Source: Tetrahymena thermophila SB210
Taxonomy: Eukaryota; Ciliophora; Oligohymenophorea; Hymenostomatida; Tetrahymenidae
Length of the DNA: 64,000 nucleotides
Direction: 5' to 3'
Assembly: GCF_000189635.1 (NCBI RefSeq)
Contig: NW_002476301.1
Coordinates: 248,001 to 312,000, forward strand
In this document: positions 53,883 through 64,000 of the stretch, in pieces
Layout: the number at the start of each line of letters is the position of its first letter
Numbering within the stretch: the first letter of the stretch is position 1
Made by a program: the position numbers and the translations under genes
The notes under the pieces: model-generated
What the model was told of the DNA's origin: nothing
Database searches by the model: none
Seen by the model: the letters and a program-made list of their open reading frames with translations, nothing else

Positions 53883-53927
53883 ATGATAGCAAATCTCGAA
53901 AATCTTAGGATTGGGATTAGGCTTGAA
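53883..53927 (+). promoter_or_regulatory. candidate SECIS element
   Basis: Just 3' of the thioredoxin reductase stop, the sequence fits the eukaryotic SECIS pattern: ATGA (53883-53886), 12 nt, AAAA (53899-53902), then a 3' strand ending in TGA (53924-53926). Stem pairs are AGC with GCT (53921-53923) and AATCTC with GGGATT (53913-53918, one G-U pair), giving the helix between the G-A quartet and the apical loop. The loop side can add a small AATC/GATT stem, as in form 2 SECIS. The spacing from quartet to AA is the canonical value. It would recruit SBP2 and EFSec to decode TGA at 53814 as selenocysteine. Confidence 0.7.
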
Positions 53928-54219
53928 TAGTCAGAGTAATAAGAGTATTTATTAAAAATATTTTAATTCATAAATTAAATTTATTTATTATAATCAAATA
54001 TTTTCAAATTAATTAATAAAATTTTTGATAATTCTTTTATAAAATTTATATGAAATGTTAGAAAATCAATCAAGAATATCTTTTTAAAAAAAAATAAAAT
54101 ATATTATTAATATATTAATTGATTAAACAACTAATATAAATTATTCTTTTTAATTCTCTACATTTAATATTGTCTATTATTCATATGAAAAAAAATCTAT
54201 TTTGAATTATAAAATTTGA

Positions 54220-54960
54220 CTGTGAGAAAATAACGTGAAATTAAAATAAAATAAATTCAATTTTATAATTTTTTTTTAATGATTTTAGTTTAAAATTTAT
54301 GCATAAAGAATATAATAAATTATAATAAATAAGTGTAGAGGAAGTTTTTATATTTAAATATTGTATAAGTGAATAAATTTATTATTCATTTTAAAATTTT
54401 ACTATTAAAACAAATTATATTATTTTTATAAAATTAACTGATTTTTTTAAAAATAGTGAAAAATGAAATTAAAAAATAAAGGTGAAAGATTTTTTTTAAG
54501 GTTTTAGTTAGTAATTCATGAATTTAGTAAATTTTAAAGTTTAAAAAGTTAAGCAGGGAGAAGATAATAATTGCTTTTTACATTTAAGTATTGTTTAAGA
54601 GAGCAGAATCTTTATGAATTTAAGAAAAAAACTTTCATCAAACAAAAAGTATTTTTTTTATCAAATAAACTGGATTTTTAAATAGAAAATAAAATAAATT
54701 TAAGTTGAAAGAGTTTTTTTGAGATTTTTAGTGAAGATTTATTTATCAGGTATAGATAGTAAATTGTGAAAAGGCAAACAGAGAGAAGACATTAATAACT
54801 TTGAACAGTATTTTGATATATAAATGATATAAACTATAATTAGAAAGAGCTATATAATTAGTTCTAAATAAAAATGTAGTGTAAAATTAGATAGAATTGG
54901 TTTTTTGATTAGTGATTTTACTAGAGTTACATATTCTCATTCATTTTAACTTGATATTTT
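54220..54960. repeat. degenerate ~220-bp tandem repeat, three to four units
   Basis: A recognisable start phrase recurs at 54331 (aagtgtagaggaagttt), 54551 (aagcagggagaagataat) and 54771 (aaggcaaacagagagaagac), i.e. with a 220-bp period. Each unit also contains a later phrase of the type gttgaaagagtttttttgag followed by tttagt (near 54265, 54490, 54710 and 54895). Units are heavily diverged. No coding frame. Confidence 0.55.
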
Positions 54961-55116
54961 TTATTTTTTTTAGTTAATAAAGTGTCTTTAATAGATAAAA
55001 TGAGAACGTTCATTTATTAATAAAGTTTATTTTTGAAATTAAGTAAGATTTAATTAAGTTTAATTAAAATTTGCAAGATTCCTAAGTTTTAGTAAATATT
55101 TCACTCACTCCTCATA

Positions 55117-56826
55117 TCATTATAAAAATCTATATCCACAGCGAAGTTCTTCTATTTACTATCTAACTTCTTAGGATTATAGAACTTCAAAAGGATCATT
55201 TTTATTTTTATTTTATTAAATGGATCTATGATTGGGATAGAATTTCTACAAGAAGTTTTATGATTCTGTGGTATAAATAAAATTCTCATCAAACATTTAT
55301 ATGTAATTGACAGATTTTTTTTCATTTATGTATTTTTGTCTGATAGCATGTACTTATTACAGCATATTAGGACTTATATCGAATAAATTAATTCTGAGGG
55401 CAAAATCTTTAATTTTTATATCATGGATTTTCATTTTAGCAGGAACTTTTATTTAATCAAATGTGTTTATTACAATATCTACTGTTTCAGATACAGTCTC
55501 TTTCATGGTGTTAGATTACTATTACGCTTATTGCTGGGTAGGATATTGTTATTTGCTATTTGGAAAATTAGCACTTTAACTTTATTACTATTGCATTTCT
55601 TTTTCATATTAGTCGTTTATCAAATTTATAAACTAAAAAGCATTACTAATTCTTGTTTAATAGTCAAATATTTCGAGCCATCCATTTCTAAGGAAAGCGT
55701 TGGACATCGAGTCCATTTCACTACCTAGCAGCAATAAAAAATTTTTATTTACTCCAAAGTTAAACATATCTTCATAAAAACCAAATTTATCAAATTTCCC
55801 CATTGTAAAGGCGAAGAAGATATTCTCGCCTTTCTTATTCATAGATCCCAATACCTCCATTGCACGTTCATAAAACTATTTGAAGAAAGCCCTTTCATAT
55901 TCCTCTTAATTGACAATTTATTTACTTTTATCAGGTAGTTTTTAATTAGTATTTTATTTTGGTATTTCTTGTGGATTTAAAGACATTGAGGCAAATTACT
56001 ACTCTAAAAGCTTTGTTTACTTAATTATACTTTAGTATTTTGATAAACTTAAAGATAAATCTTTATATTTACTATCTCCATAACTTTTTAAGACATCAAT
56101 AATGAAAGAGAAATCCTCTTACGGCTTAATTACATTTGCTACTTATATTTCTATGCAATTATAATTATGATGGACCACAACCCTTTGTATTGGTTTCCAG
56201 GCATTATAAGGATTTGTCTTAAATCCGATAGGCAAATAGTCTCTAGAATCTTCATTTCTATTTAATTCAAGAAGTACATTACCCTTTAGGAGGTATGCTT
56301 GGTATTCATACAGACTAGGTTTTGGGCTTACATCTAACACTTGAGTGCGCAATTTCTTCTTTTTCTTCTTCTTTGCTACCTTTTCATTTTTACTTGTATT
56401 TTCTTCATTATTGGGACTACTAGTCTAATTTTAAGAATCAATAGTTTTATCAGAATTAAACTTGCTATCATTAGGTTCATGGATACTCATAGCCTGAAGC
56501 GGCTTCTCCTTTTAATTGGAGTTCATATGCTGTGGATAATCATTGAGATGCTAATAATATAAGCTATCGCCCTAGTGTTAAATTAAATTGCTTTCTTCAT
56601 ACTATGGATTTATCATATTGTTATTTTCGTTGTCATAATAATTAACATTCTAGCCTAAATAGTGTCCATTATAACTAGCTTATTAGCTCTAAACATTCTA
56701 ATTTAAATACATGCTATGATAATGATAGTCATGATTGGATACACCATTCTATATATTTGAATTCATATTGAAAGTTAATTAGTTTTTTGGATAATCAATA
56801 AAGTCATCTTCAATATCCATATTCAT
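55117..56826 (-). CDS. Asn/Gln-rich orphan protein, 569 residues
   Basis: An uninterrupted 569-residue frame from ATG at 56826 to TGA at 55119. The first ~180 residues are Asn/Gln/Tyr/His-rich and probably disordered. A strongly basic stretch (VAKKKKKKKLRTQVLD) looks like a nuclear signal. The centre (residues ~190-390) has folded-domain composition: YEYQAYLLKGNVLLELNRNE, FIIDVLKSYGDSKYKDLS, GENIFFAFTMGKFDKFGFY and GWLEIFDYQTRISNAF. A second Gln-rich linker is followed by MKIHDIKIKDFALRINLFDI and a short C-terminus. I do not recognise any family. The gene shares a compact 333-bp upstream region with the divergent Nudix gene, so the two may be co-regulated. Confidence 0.65.
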
Positions 56827-57159
56827 GCCTAATTAAATGCTTTTCTTATAATATTATTATTTTTTCTTTTTTTTTGTACTTCCTAAAAACTTTTTGATCT
56901 TTTTTTAATTATTAAAAATCTACCGTAAAATACATTTCCATTCCTCCTTATATTATTAATCAAAAACGAGATTTTCGAAATATTAAATAATAAGTTTACT
57001 TATTTGATTCTAAAAAATATATACCAACTTGACTGCTAATTGACGCAAAAGAAAAATTACAAAACATTTGAATTCAAGAAAAACAAAAAGATCATTTCCT
57101 GCATCTATTTTTGCTATTTTATTGCTTCTCTTATTTAAATACTCCTAATATCTTATTAA
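56827..57159. promoter_or_regulatory. short bidirectional upstream region
   Basis: Only 333 bp separate the start codons of the Asn/Gln-rich gene (-) and the Nudix gene (+), against about 0.9-2 kb for the other divergent pairs here. Both promoters must lie in it. No specific motif can be defended. Confidence 0.5.
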
Positions 57160-58327
57160 ATGGAAAAAGGATGCTTGCTGACTTTAGTCCGCGAAATATA
57201 ATTGATCCATAAGTTTAAAAATTATTTTAACATTCCAGGAAAGGTCAAGTAGTCAAGCGTTGCTCTAGTCCTTCGTGTATCCCCCAGCTATCAGAAATTC
57301 GCAGAGTTAAACACTATCCTTTAAAATAAAATTAAACCTTTCGAATTTTCTAATCCTTAGAGCAATTTATTATCTTACTAAGAGTTAGAATAAATCCTTG
57401 ATAAGCATAACACAGTTCAATTTTAGTGTGTGATAATCCAAAGGTAAATAGACCCTAAAGACATACATAGCGGATAGCTTGCTTTACCTGGTGGTCATGT
57501 AGATGAATAAGAAACAGATTTTTAATCAGCTGTTAGAGAAGTATAAGAAGAAATAGGGATGTAATTAAATAGAAATAGCCTTTATTTAGGAAAACTGCCA
57601 AAAAATTTCTATGCGAGAAAGGCGAGAAGTGGGGAAAATTTATACACTAGCCTTAATATCTTCTTGTATACATCTTTGGAAAAAGAAACTCGTAAATTCT
57701 ACATTTTAAAACAAATTTTTACTTTAAAATAACTATTTTTTGTTTATATGTGTTTTACTCTTCTACTTAAAAATAGAATTTATCAAATAAGAAAGTGAAG
57801 TTAGAGATGTAAAGTGGATCAATATGGATCTCTTCTTTAATATAAAATAGTCATCCATATAGATTTACAAGTTTTAAGGCTCTTTTAATGTAAATCTATT
57901 ACCCAAATTTATGAGAGGCTAGGCAAAAACAGCTTCACTTAACTTTAAATATGGAGAATTTTGTTCAATAGAAATTGGTATGGATAACGTGTTATGGGGA
58001 CTTACATTTCATTTTATGGTCTATATTTTATCTTTAATTTAAAAAAGTTATATAGGAGGACCAGATGCGCCTGATCTAAATTAAATATCAAAATTGATTA
58101 AATTAAGTGAGCACTATAATCTTGTTTTTGAATAAAACTATAATTTAGGTTGGATTATTAATTTAATTTCAAGGAGAATTCATTAGCAATCTCGGGTCTA
58201 ATAATTCACTTACTAAACACCTTAAGAATTACAGAAGAACTCAAATAAAAAAATAATTTGCCTATCAATTGCTAGTCTAATAGCAGCAAGTGTAGTAGCC
58301 TATCCATTTTATAGAAGTTCTTTATGA
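57160..58327 (+). CDS. Nudix hydrolase with C-terminal membrane anchor
   Basis: Two exons (57160-57691, 57777-58327; intron 85 bp) close to 360 residues. The Nudix box is complete: GGHVDEQETDF followed by QSAVREVQEEIGM, matching GX5EX7REUXEEXGU with both REVQEE glutamates. The LALPGGHVDEQE context, the SSVALVLRV start of the fold and WINMDLFF fit the CoA/ADP-ribose-type pyrophosphatases of the NUDT7/8 kind, but the substrate is not determined by the box. The last ~25 residues (KKIICLSIASLIAASVVAYP) form one hydrophobic helix followed by FYRSSL, the pattern of a tail-anchored protein with the enzyme in the cytosol. Such an anchor is unusual for the family. Residues ~225-330 (GWIINLISRRIHQQSRV) form an extra helical region. 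Confidence 0.85.
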
Positions 58328-60197
58328 TTCCAAGTTAAGTTATTGTTGTAAACTTACATTTTTCTGTGTACTATTTTCTTTTGTATAAACAAATTTTATT
58401 AACATAACAAATTTATTTTAGTTTCATAAATGAAAATGTTTTTAGTCCTTCTTATTTAAATTTCAATTTTACACTCTTTAAAAATTAGTTAGTAATCTTA
58501 AAAAAATATACAATTATTCAATCAATAAGAAAATTCAAGTATAAATAAATTAAAAGATACTAAATAACTAGCTCTTTCACATATTAAAATTAGGAGAAGA
58601 AAATTTTATAATTTTGATAAATCTTTAACTTTTTATATTTAGATATTACTAATTAACTAACTAACTCACAAATAAGTTATTAGAAATTCACATTATCAAT
58701 AGTTGTTTTCTTATATATTTATCTTACAAGATATTTAATTTTTCTAAATCTTATTTGCTTAGCTATTTAAATATTTAATTACTGATTTAATCTTTTAATA
58801 TTTCCTCTTCTTAAATCTTTAATCATTTTTACATCAAATTATGTAAATTTGCTCATATACAATATTTACTTACTCTATTTAAAATTAATATTTTTTCTTT
58901 CATCTGATTTTTTGCTTACTCATTTTCAAATACATTAATTAAAAAGTAAAAATTAATTTAAATTATTATTTAGATTAATTATTTACAAAAGTTGTGTCTT
59001 TTTAATATGCCATCTTTAAAAGCATTTTCCTTTGATATAAGATAATTTGAATACCTTATTATCTTCCCATTTTTGTTTTGCTTTACAATTATTATTGAAA
59101 TTTATTTCAGGAAAATTAGGTATTTAGTTAAGCATCTATTTTAAATATTAAAACTTAATCTTCAAAAATAAATTCTTAAACCAATCCAAAAAACAAAAAC
59201 GATATTTTACGACATATAGATGTTCAAGATAATAATAGTATAAAAAATTTAAATAGAAATACTTATATTTATTAAATTTATATTTAGTTTATTTTTTATA
59301 ATATTTAAGTTATCATATTAACTATTTATATTTTATTAAAAATGATTAAAATTTTAACGTTTTTATTATTAAAATTGCTTACTAATTATGTTTTTTTTTA
59401 ATTATTTTAAGCTAAATAAATAGAAATTAAATATACATATAATTTAATGCAAATATATGAAAATTAATGTGGTAAATTTTATGTTAATTTATTCATTTAT
59501 ATTGTTAAATATTCATATATTAAAATTTTGTTAGCTGGAATAAAAAAGTTAATAATTAAATTTAAGTTTTTAAATAAAATATATTTTGATTAATTAATCT
59601 TCTTTGTATTCAATCAATTCTTGAATTCTTATCTTAATTTTAAAGAAGTTAAAAAGCTTTTTAATTTAATTAAAATTATGAAAAGAACTTCAAAAAAATA
59701 CCTTTATAAAGAAATATTAGTGAACAATAATTTACTCTTTAAAAACTACATTAACAAATGATATTTGATACTTAAAATAAATAACTACTTTTGTTAAAAA
59801 TATTAATATAGAAATAATTTATACTGAAAGTTTTATTAATTATTGCTAATCCTTTAATTAAAATATAATTTTTATGATTTTAAGCTAATTTTACACTTTT
59901 TAGGTAAATAAATTAGAATTTTTAAAAACTTTAAAAATTAAATATTTCTTAGAATAGTTGCAGTATGAGAATTTTTTACTAGAATAGTTTATTCAAAATT
60001 ATATTTAAAAATAAACTAATAAGATTTTAAGAAATAGTAAAATAGTTTTAAATTATATATATGTCAAAAAAATAATTAGATAAAAAGTAAATATCAGTAA
60101 TATATAAATTAATTAAATTATTAATTATCAAAAATTTTAATTTTAGAAATAGTATTTGATTAAAGATTGGTTATACAAAGAGAATTATAAGTACAAG
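58328..60197. other. intergenic spacer
   Basis: About 1.9 kb of very A/T-rich DNA between two plus-strand genes, the longest gene-free stretch after 49.4-51.3 kb. No open frame, structured RNA or repeat that I can support. Confidence 0.5.
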
Positions 60198-62090
60198 ATG
60201 AATTACAAAAAAGTATAAGATACAATAAACCTTTAAGTTGAAAGCTAATCGGATTATAATACAGAAATATAATAATCAACTGATTCTCTTTTATCAGTTG
60301 ATAATACTCCAAAAAATAGTTTTATTTAATAATATAAAAATTATTTTTTAATTGCAGCTTCTCTTATTATGATAGGCGGGTATTATAATTGTCTCTTTTA
60401 GGGATTTATAAAGAATTAATTTCTAGAGTCAATGAATTTTACTAATAATTAATATTCTACAATAGTTACAGTGCCTCATTTTCCAAATATAATTGTTCCT
60501 ATATTAATAGGGCCTCTAGTTGATATTATTGGTATTAGGAGAGGAACATTTATTTGCTGTTTTGTAATGTTTTTAGGGTTCTTTTTTATAGTTATTTCTA
60601 TAATTCCTAAGAGCTTTGCATTAATTCTTATAGGAAAAATATTACACTAAGTAGGTACAGAAAACACTCATCTATGCTAAAGTATGGTTTAATTATTAAT
60701 CGCATTCATATTTTAATGTTTATACAATAAAAGCATAAAATGTGTAATTTTTTATTACCTACCTATTAAAATGATATAAAATTTACTTCTCAATTCTCAA
60801 TCTCTTATCAGAAATACTAAAAATTAAAATCAGATAAAGGAATAATTTATTATTTGTTTCCTAATTTTTGAAGTATTTTGTTAAATATTAGCTTTCAAAA
60901 AAAAATAATCGTTAAATGATACTTATCCTTTAATTTATGAAAGCAACTTTGTTTCACCCACCAATAATACTTCAATTGATATTTACAAATAAAATTTATT
61001 TAAAACATAAATTTAATTTACTTTGTTATTAATTTATATAAGACTAATTTTTCTGTTAAAAATTAGGCACAATTGTTTCAAAATGGTTTAAATCTTCTAA
61101 TCTTGCTCTAGCTCTTGCTATTTGTTCTTTTATGATAAAGCTTTCAAGCAGTTTATCGGGTATAGGATATCCATACCTTTATGAAAAAAACAATAGTTTG
61201 CTCCTTCCTCTTATGGTTGGTTTTGGATTTGTCGTATTAAGTCTTTTAGCAACAGTACTTATTATTATTATGGATAAAAAATCTGAATAGTATGATTGCC
61301 CTTGTTTAATTGAAGAAAATATAGTTATTATATCTAAAAAACACTAATTTTAATTAAAAGACATCAAGTAATTTGATGGCTTGTTTTGGTTAATTTGCTT
61401 ATAGATTTTTATGATATGGGGAAGTTTTTACTCCTTTTAAAATTATGGATAATCTGTGCTTATAAACAAGTTTCAATTTGAGTAGACAGAAGCTAGTTCT
61501 TCTTTATCAATTTTATTTTTTGTTGGAATGAGTTCACCCTTGTTTGGGTTTATTTCAGATAAATATGGAAATAGAGCTCAAGTTATGATCATACTTAGTG
61601 TAATGTGTGTATTTTCTTTTTTACTTGTACTTGTTGCTCCTTCTAGAAATGAAGATATGAAGCCAATAGTTTACATATTTTTAGTTTTATTTGGAACAGC
61701 TATAAGTATTGGAAATGCATATATTTTCCCTAGTATACCTCTAATAGTTGATCCTAATTATCTTGGTACAGCGTTTGGAATATCTTATGCAGCTAAAAAT
61801 GCAGGTAAATAATAAATAAATAAATAAATTTATTTATTTAATAATCTAATTATATTTGTTAAAATTATAAAGGAACATTTACTTACTCATTAATAGGAGG
61901 GTTTGCCCTAGGTGAAAATGACTAACACTTCAATCATCTTCTTTTTTTTCTTTTCTCTACATTAATTTGTTTAGTCATAGTATCTATTATCACTTATATG
62001 TATGATAAAAAGAAAAGAGATATATTGTCTCTTCCAAAAATATTTACTAACAAAAAAATAAAAAACATTTCAACTTAATAATTAATATGA
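60198..62090 (+). CDS. major facilitator superfamily transporter
   Basis: Three exons (60198-60681, 61067-61804, 61873-62090) close to 479 residues. After a ~50-residue Gln-rich cytosolic start there are about twelve membrane segments: FLIAASLIMIGGYYNCLFQG, NIIVPILIGPLVDIIG with the following IRRGT (the motif A loop), FICCFVMFLGFFFIVISIIP, LALAICSFMIKLSSSLSG, then a middle cytosolic loop, FWLICLQIFMIWGSFYSF, FFVGMSSPLFGFISDKYG and FLLVLVAPSR. The block HLCQSTIVSKWFKSSNLALA, across the 385-bp intron, matches the MFSD1-like family (AQN...WFKGKEL). MFSD1 relatives move dipeptides or small organic solutes, but the substrate here cannot be inferred. The intron placement is supported because it restores this block and keeps phase. 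Confidence 0.85.
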
Positions 62091-62589
62091 TATTAATCAA
62101 TCATTTACAAAATCGAGTCAAAAGAAATAAGTAAAATTATTTATAAATTTTAAATTAATAACTTTCCATTTGTTTGATTACAAACTATTTAAATAAAATT
62201 GTAATATTTTATTGTATTTATTTTTATAAATTATGTATCTATTTAGCCAGTATATTTATTAACTAACTATCACATTCAGGAAAATACATTCATAAATATA
62301 AAATAAAAAGTGTAATTAATCTATCTATCTTACATACTTTTTATCTTTATAATTTAAAGGATTATTAAATTTAGAAAAAATGATAATCCATTTGCATATT
62401 TCTATCAAAAAAATAAAACCTAATTCGCGAAAATTACCATGAATATCCACTCATTTAGATTTAACTTTTCTAAAGGATTAAATAATTAATTACAAATTAT
62501 ATCAAAATTTTTTAGAAATCATAATAAAAATTGTAAAATATTAATTGATTAAATAACCAAACAATAATATATCAAATAAATATTTAAAA
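62091..62589. other. intergenic spacer between two transporter genes
   Basis: About 500 bp between two plus-strand transporter genes. A/T-rich, nothing supported. Confidence 0.5.
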
Positions 62590-63606
62590 ATGCAGTTATT
62601 AGGAGAGTTCTACGCATTGTTATGTGCTGGAATATGGGCAGCTTGTAACTTTGCTTTTGCTTCAAAAATGGAAGTATTTTCCCCAATGATGTTCAATTTT
62701 ATTAAATGCTTCGTAACCTCTATTGTCATCCTATTGCTTTTATTTTTGCTTCAAATTGAGTTACCTGCGGAGTCTTTTAACCCATATGCATATCTTGCAA
62801 TATCTGGTCTTTGCGGAATTGCAATAGGTGATACATTCTATTTAAATGCTTTATAGTCTCTTGGAGCAAGAAAAACACTTTTGATGGAGACTCTGGCTCC
62901 TCCTTTTACTGGACTTATTGCATTTATTTATTTTGGTACAACTATAAGCATATTTGGGTGGATTGGAATAGCTGCTATTATTTATGGTTTATATATTGTA
63001 ATCAATGAACAAAAAGATGAGACTAACTCAACTTCATCTCTACCAAATGAATTAGAAAGTTTTCATTCTAAGAATGTACCTTTATTATAATAAAAACCTA
63101 ATAATTAGACAAATTAGTAATAAAATCTTACTATGCAAGTGAAAAAGCTTGTAGAAGAAGTTAAATAGTTTATTTTCAATCAAGGAGTTCTTAATGCTAT
63201 GGCAGCTATGTTTTGCTAGAGCTTGGGTATGGTTTTATCTTCTGCTGCCCTTTAATATGGAGAGTTTGATACTTTATTAGCTACATTTATTAGATTACTT
63301 GCAGCAGTTTTTATGCTAATACCTATGCTTAAATTTTGGAAAAAAGAAACTTTCACTATTCCAAAGCTTTCTGTTTCAGAAACTTCATCATTGTTAGCAG
63401 TAGTTTTAATAAGTACTTTGATTTGTATTTACTTCTAGTAGTTATCACTTGTTTACACTCGTCCTGAAATATCATAGACACTTTTAGCAACATCTACTAT
63501 CTTTGGTCTTTTATATGGCAAATTTAGAGGAGAAAACATTTCTAATAAATAGTATTTCGGTTCTATTATTGCTTTTATTGGAGTAGGAGTTATTGTCTGG
63601 TGCTGA
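62590..63606 (+). CDS. EamA-type (DMT superfamily) transporter
   Basis: An uninterrupted 338-residue frame. Two similar halves of about five membrane helices each surround a polar Gln/Ser/Asn linker (residues ~140-195). First half: LLGEFYALLCAGIWAACNFA, MFNFIKCFVTSIVILLLLFL, AYLAISGLCGIAIGDTFYLN, ETLAPPFTGLIAFIYFG and GIAAIIYGLYIVI. Second half: GVLNAMAAMFCQSLGMVLSS, LLATFIRLLAAVFMLIPM, LLAVVLISTLICIYFQQ, ATSTIFGLLYGKF and GSIIAFIGVGVIVW. The APPFTGL helix and the duplicated layout are typical of drug/metabolite transporters. Substrate unknown. The frame ends Trp-Cys-TGA. Confidence 0.85.
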
Positions 63607-64000
63607 AAAATCAAATTAAATCTAAGATAAGATACTAGAAGTATAAATAAATAAATCGATCATCCTGAATTAAAAAATACTTTTTCAAATAATTTATAAA
63701 ATCGGCCTAATCTTATTTAAAAATCTTAATTAATTTCTTTTATATTTTTTATTAGAAGTTGAGTTAATCTCAATTTTATATTTATATCATTTAACCAAAT
63801 TTTATTTTAATAAGCTAATTTATTATGAAAAAAAAAGATAAATAACTCTAATACAAATCTAATTCATAAATTGATTTACCTAATTAAAAATTATTTTTTA
63901 AGAAAATAAAATCATACCTTAAATATTGTTCCTCTTTAAAATTAATTTTAAATAAATTTTTATTTAAAAATATAATCAATTAAAATTACTTTAATTATTT
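63607..64000. other. intergenic spacer to the window end
   Basis: About 390 bp of A/T-rich DNA after the EamA transporter. Nothing supported. Confidence 0.5.

Larger units (their letters stand above)
53823..55116. other. intergenic region between convergent genes
   Basis: About 1.3 kb holding the 3' UTR of thioredoxin reductase with the candidate SECIS (53883-53927) and the diverged ~220-bp tandem repeat (about 54220-54960). No gene supported. Confidence 0.6.

Noticed and set aside
63601-63606. Cys-TGA at the end of the EamA transporter as a second selenocysteine site
   Set aside because: The frame after TGA is A/T-rich without conserved residues, the transporter family has no selenoprotein members I know of, and no SECIS-like fold is visible in the following 390 bp.

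Overview
The window is AT-rich (roughly four fifths A+T by eye) nuclear DNA from a ciliate, most likely the somatic (macronuclear) genome of Tetrahymena or a close relative. Every long protein here reads through in-frame TAA and TAG, which sit where relatives have Gln, and ends at TGA. Introns are short, AT-rich and GT...AG (mostly 46-140 bp, a few of 180-430 bp). Genes are spaced by 0.3-2 kb of A/T-rich DNA. I saw no rRNA, tRNA, CRISPR array, telomere repeat, virus-like element or operon. All exon maps are hand-read from splice consensus and frame; those whose exon lengths close on a whole number of codons are marked as such.

Layout. 1-145: 5' end of a minus-strand gene running off the window. 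0.9-1.9 kb: duplicated non-coding block. 2.0-4.4 (+): BTB-TLDc protein. 5.3-7.6 (+): single-pass membrane protein. 8.1-9.4 (-): conserved ciliate-type protein with an RFGRKY motif. 10.5-15.5 (+): SAPS-domain (PP6 regulatory subunit) protein. 16.1-17.5 (+): B-box/MORN protein. 18.1-20.1 (+): protein kinase. 20.6-22.5 (-): pseudokinase-TPR protein. 23.3-27.1 (-): large protein of unknown function. 27.5-34.4 (-): ATXR3/SDG2-like SET methyltransferase. 35.1-35.4 (-): 65-residue Gln-rich protein. 36.2-37.8 (-): ESS2/DGCR14 splicing factor. 38.4-39.3 (-): RlaP/YcgL-type nucleotidyltransferase. 40.3-43.8 (+): phosphoinositide phospholipase C. 44.6-46.1 (-): enolase. 47.8-49.4 (-): B-box protein. 51.3-53.8 (+): mitochondrial-type thioredoxin reductase. 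55.1-56.8 (-): Asn/Gln-rich orphan. 57.2-58.3 (+): tail-anchored Nudix hydrolase. 60.2-62.1 (+): MFS transporter. 62.6-63.6 (+): EamA/DMT transporter.

The most interesting item is the thioredoxin reductase. Its reading frame ends Cys-TGA-Ala-TGA, matching the Cys-Sec redox tail of selenoprotein TrxRs, and 60 bases after the second TGA there is a fold that fits a eukaryotic SECIS element (ATGA...AAAA...TGA, with 12 nt between quartet and AA). TGA would therefore be read both as selenocysteine and as stop within nine bases, in a genome where TAA and TAG are sense. The same gene carries, inside its third-from-last exon junction, a 289-bp TTAA-bounded element with perfect 16-bp inverted repeats. 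Functionally the genes form no pathway; they are a sample of housekeeping (enolase, ESS2), signalling (PLC, kinase, PP6 regulator), chromatin (SET) and transport genes.
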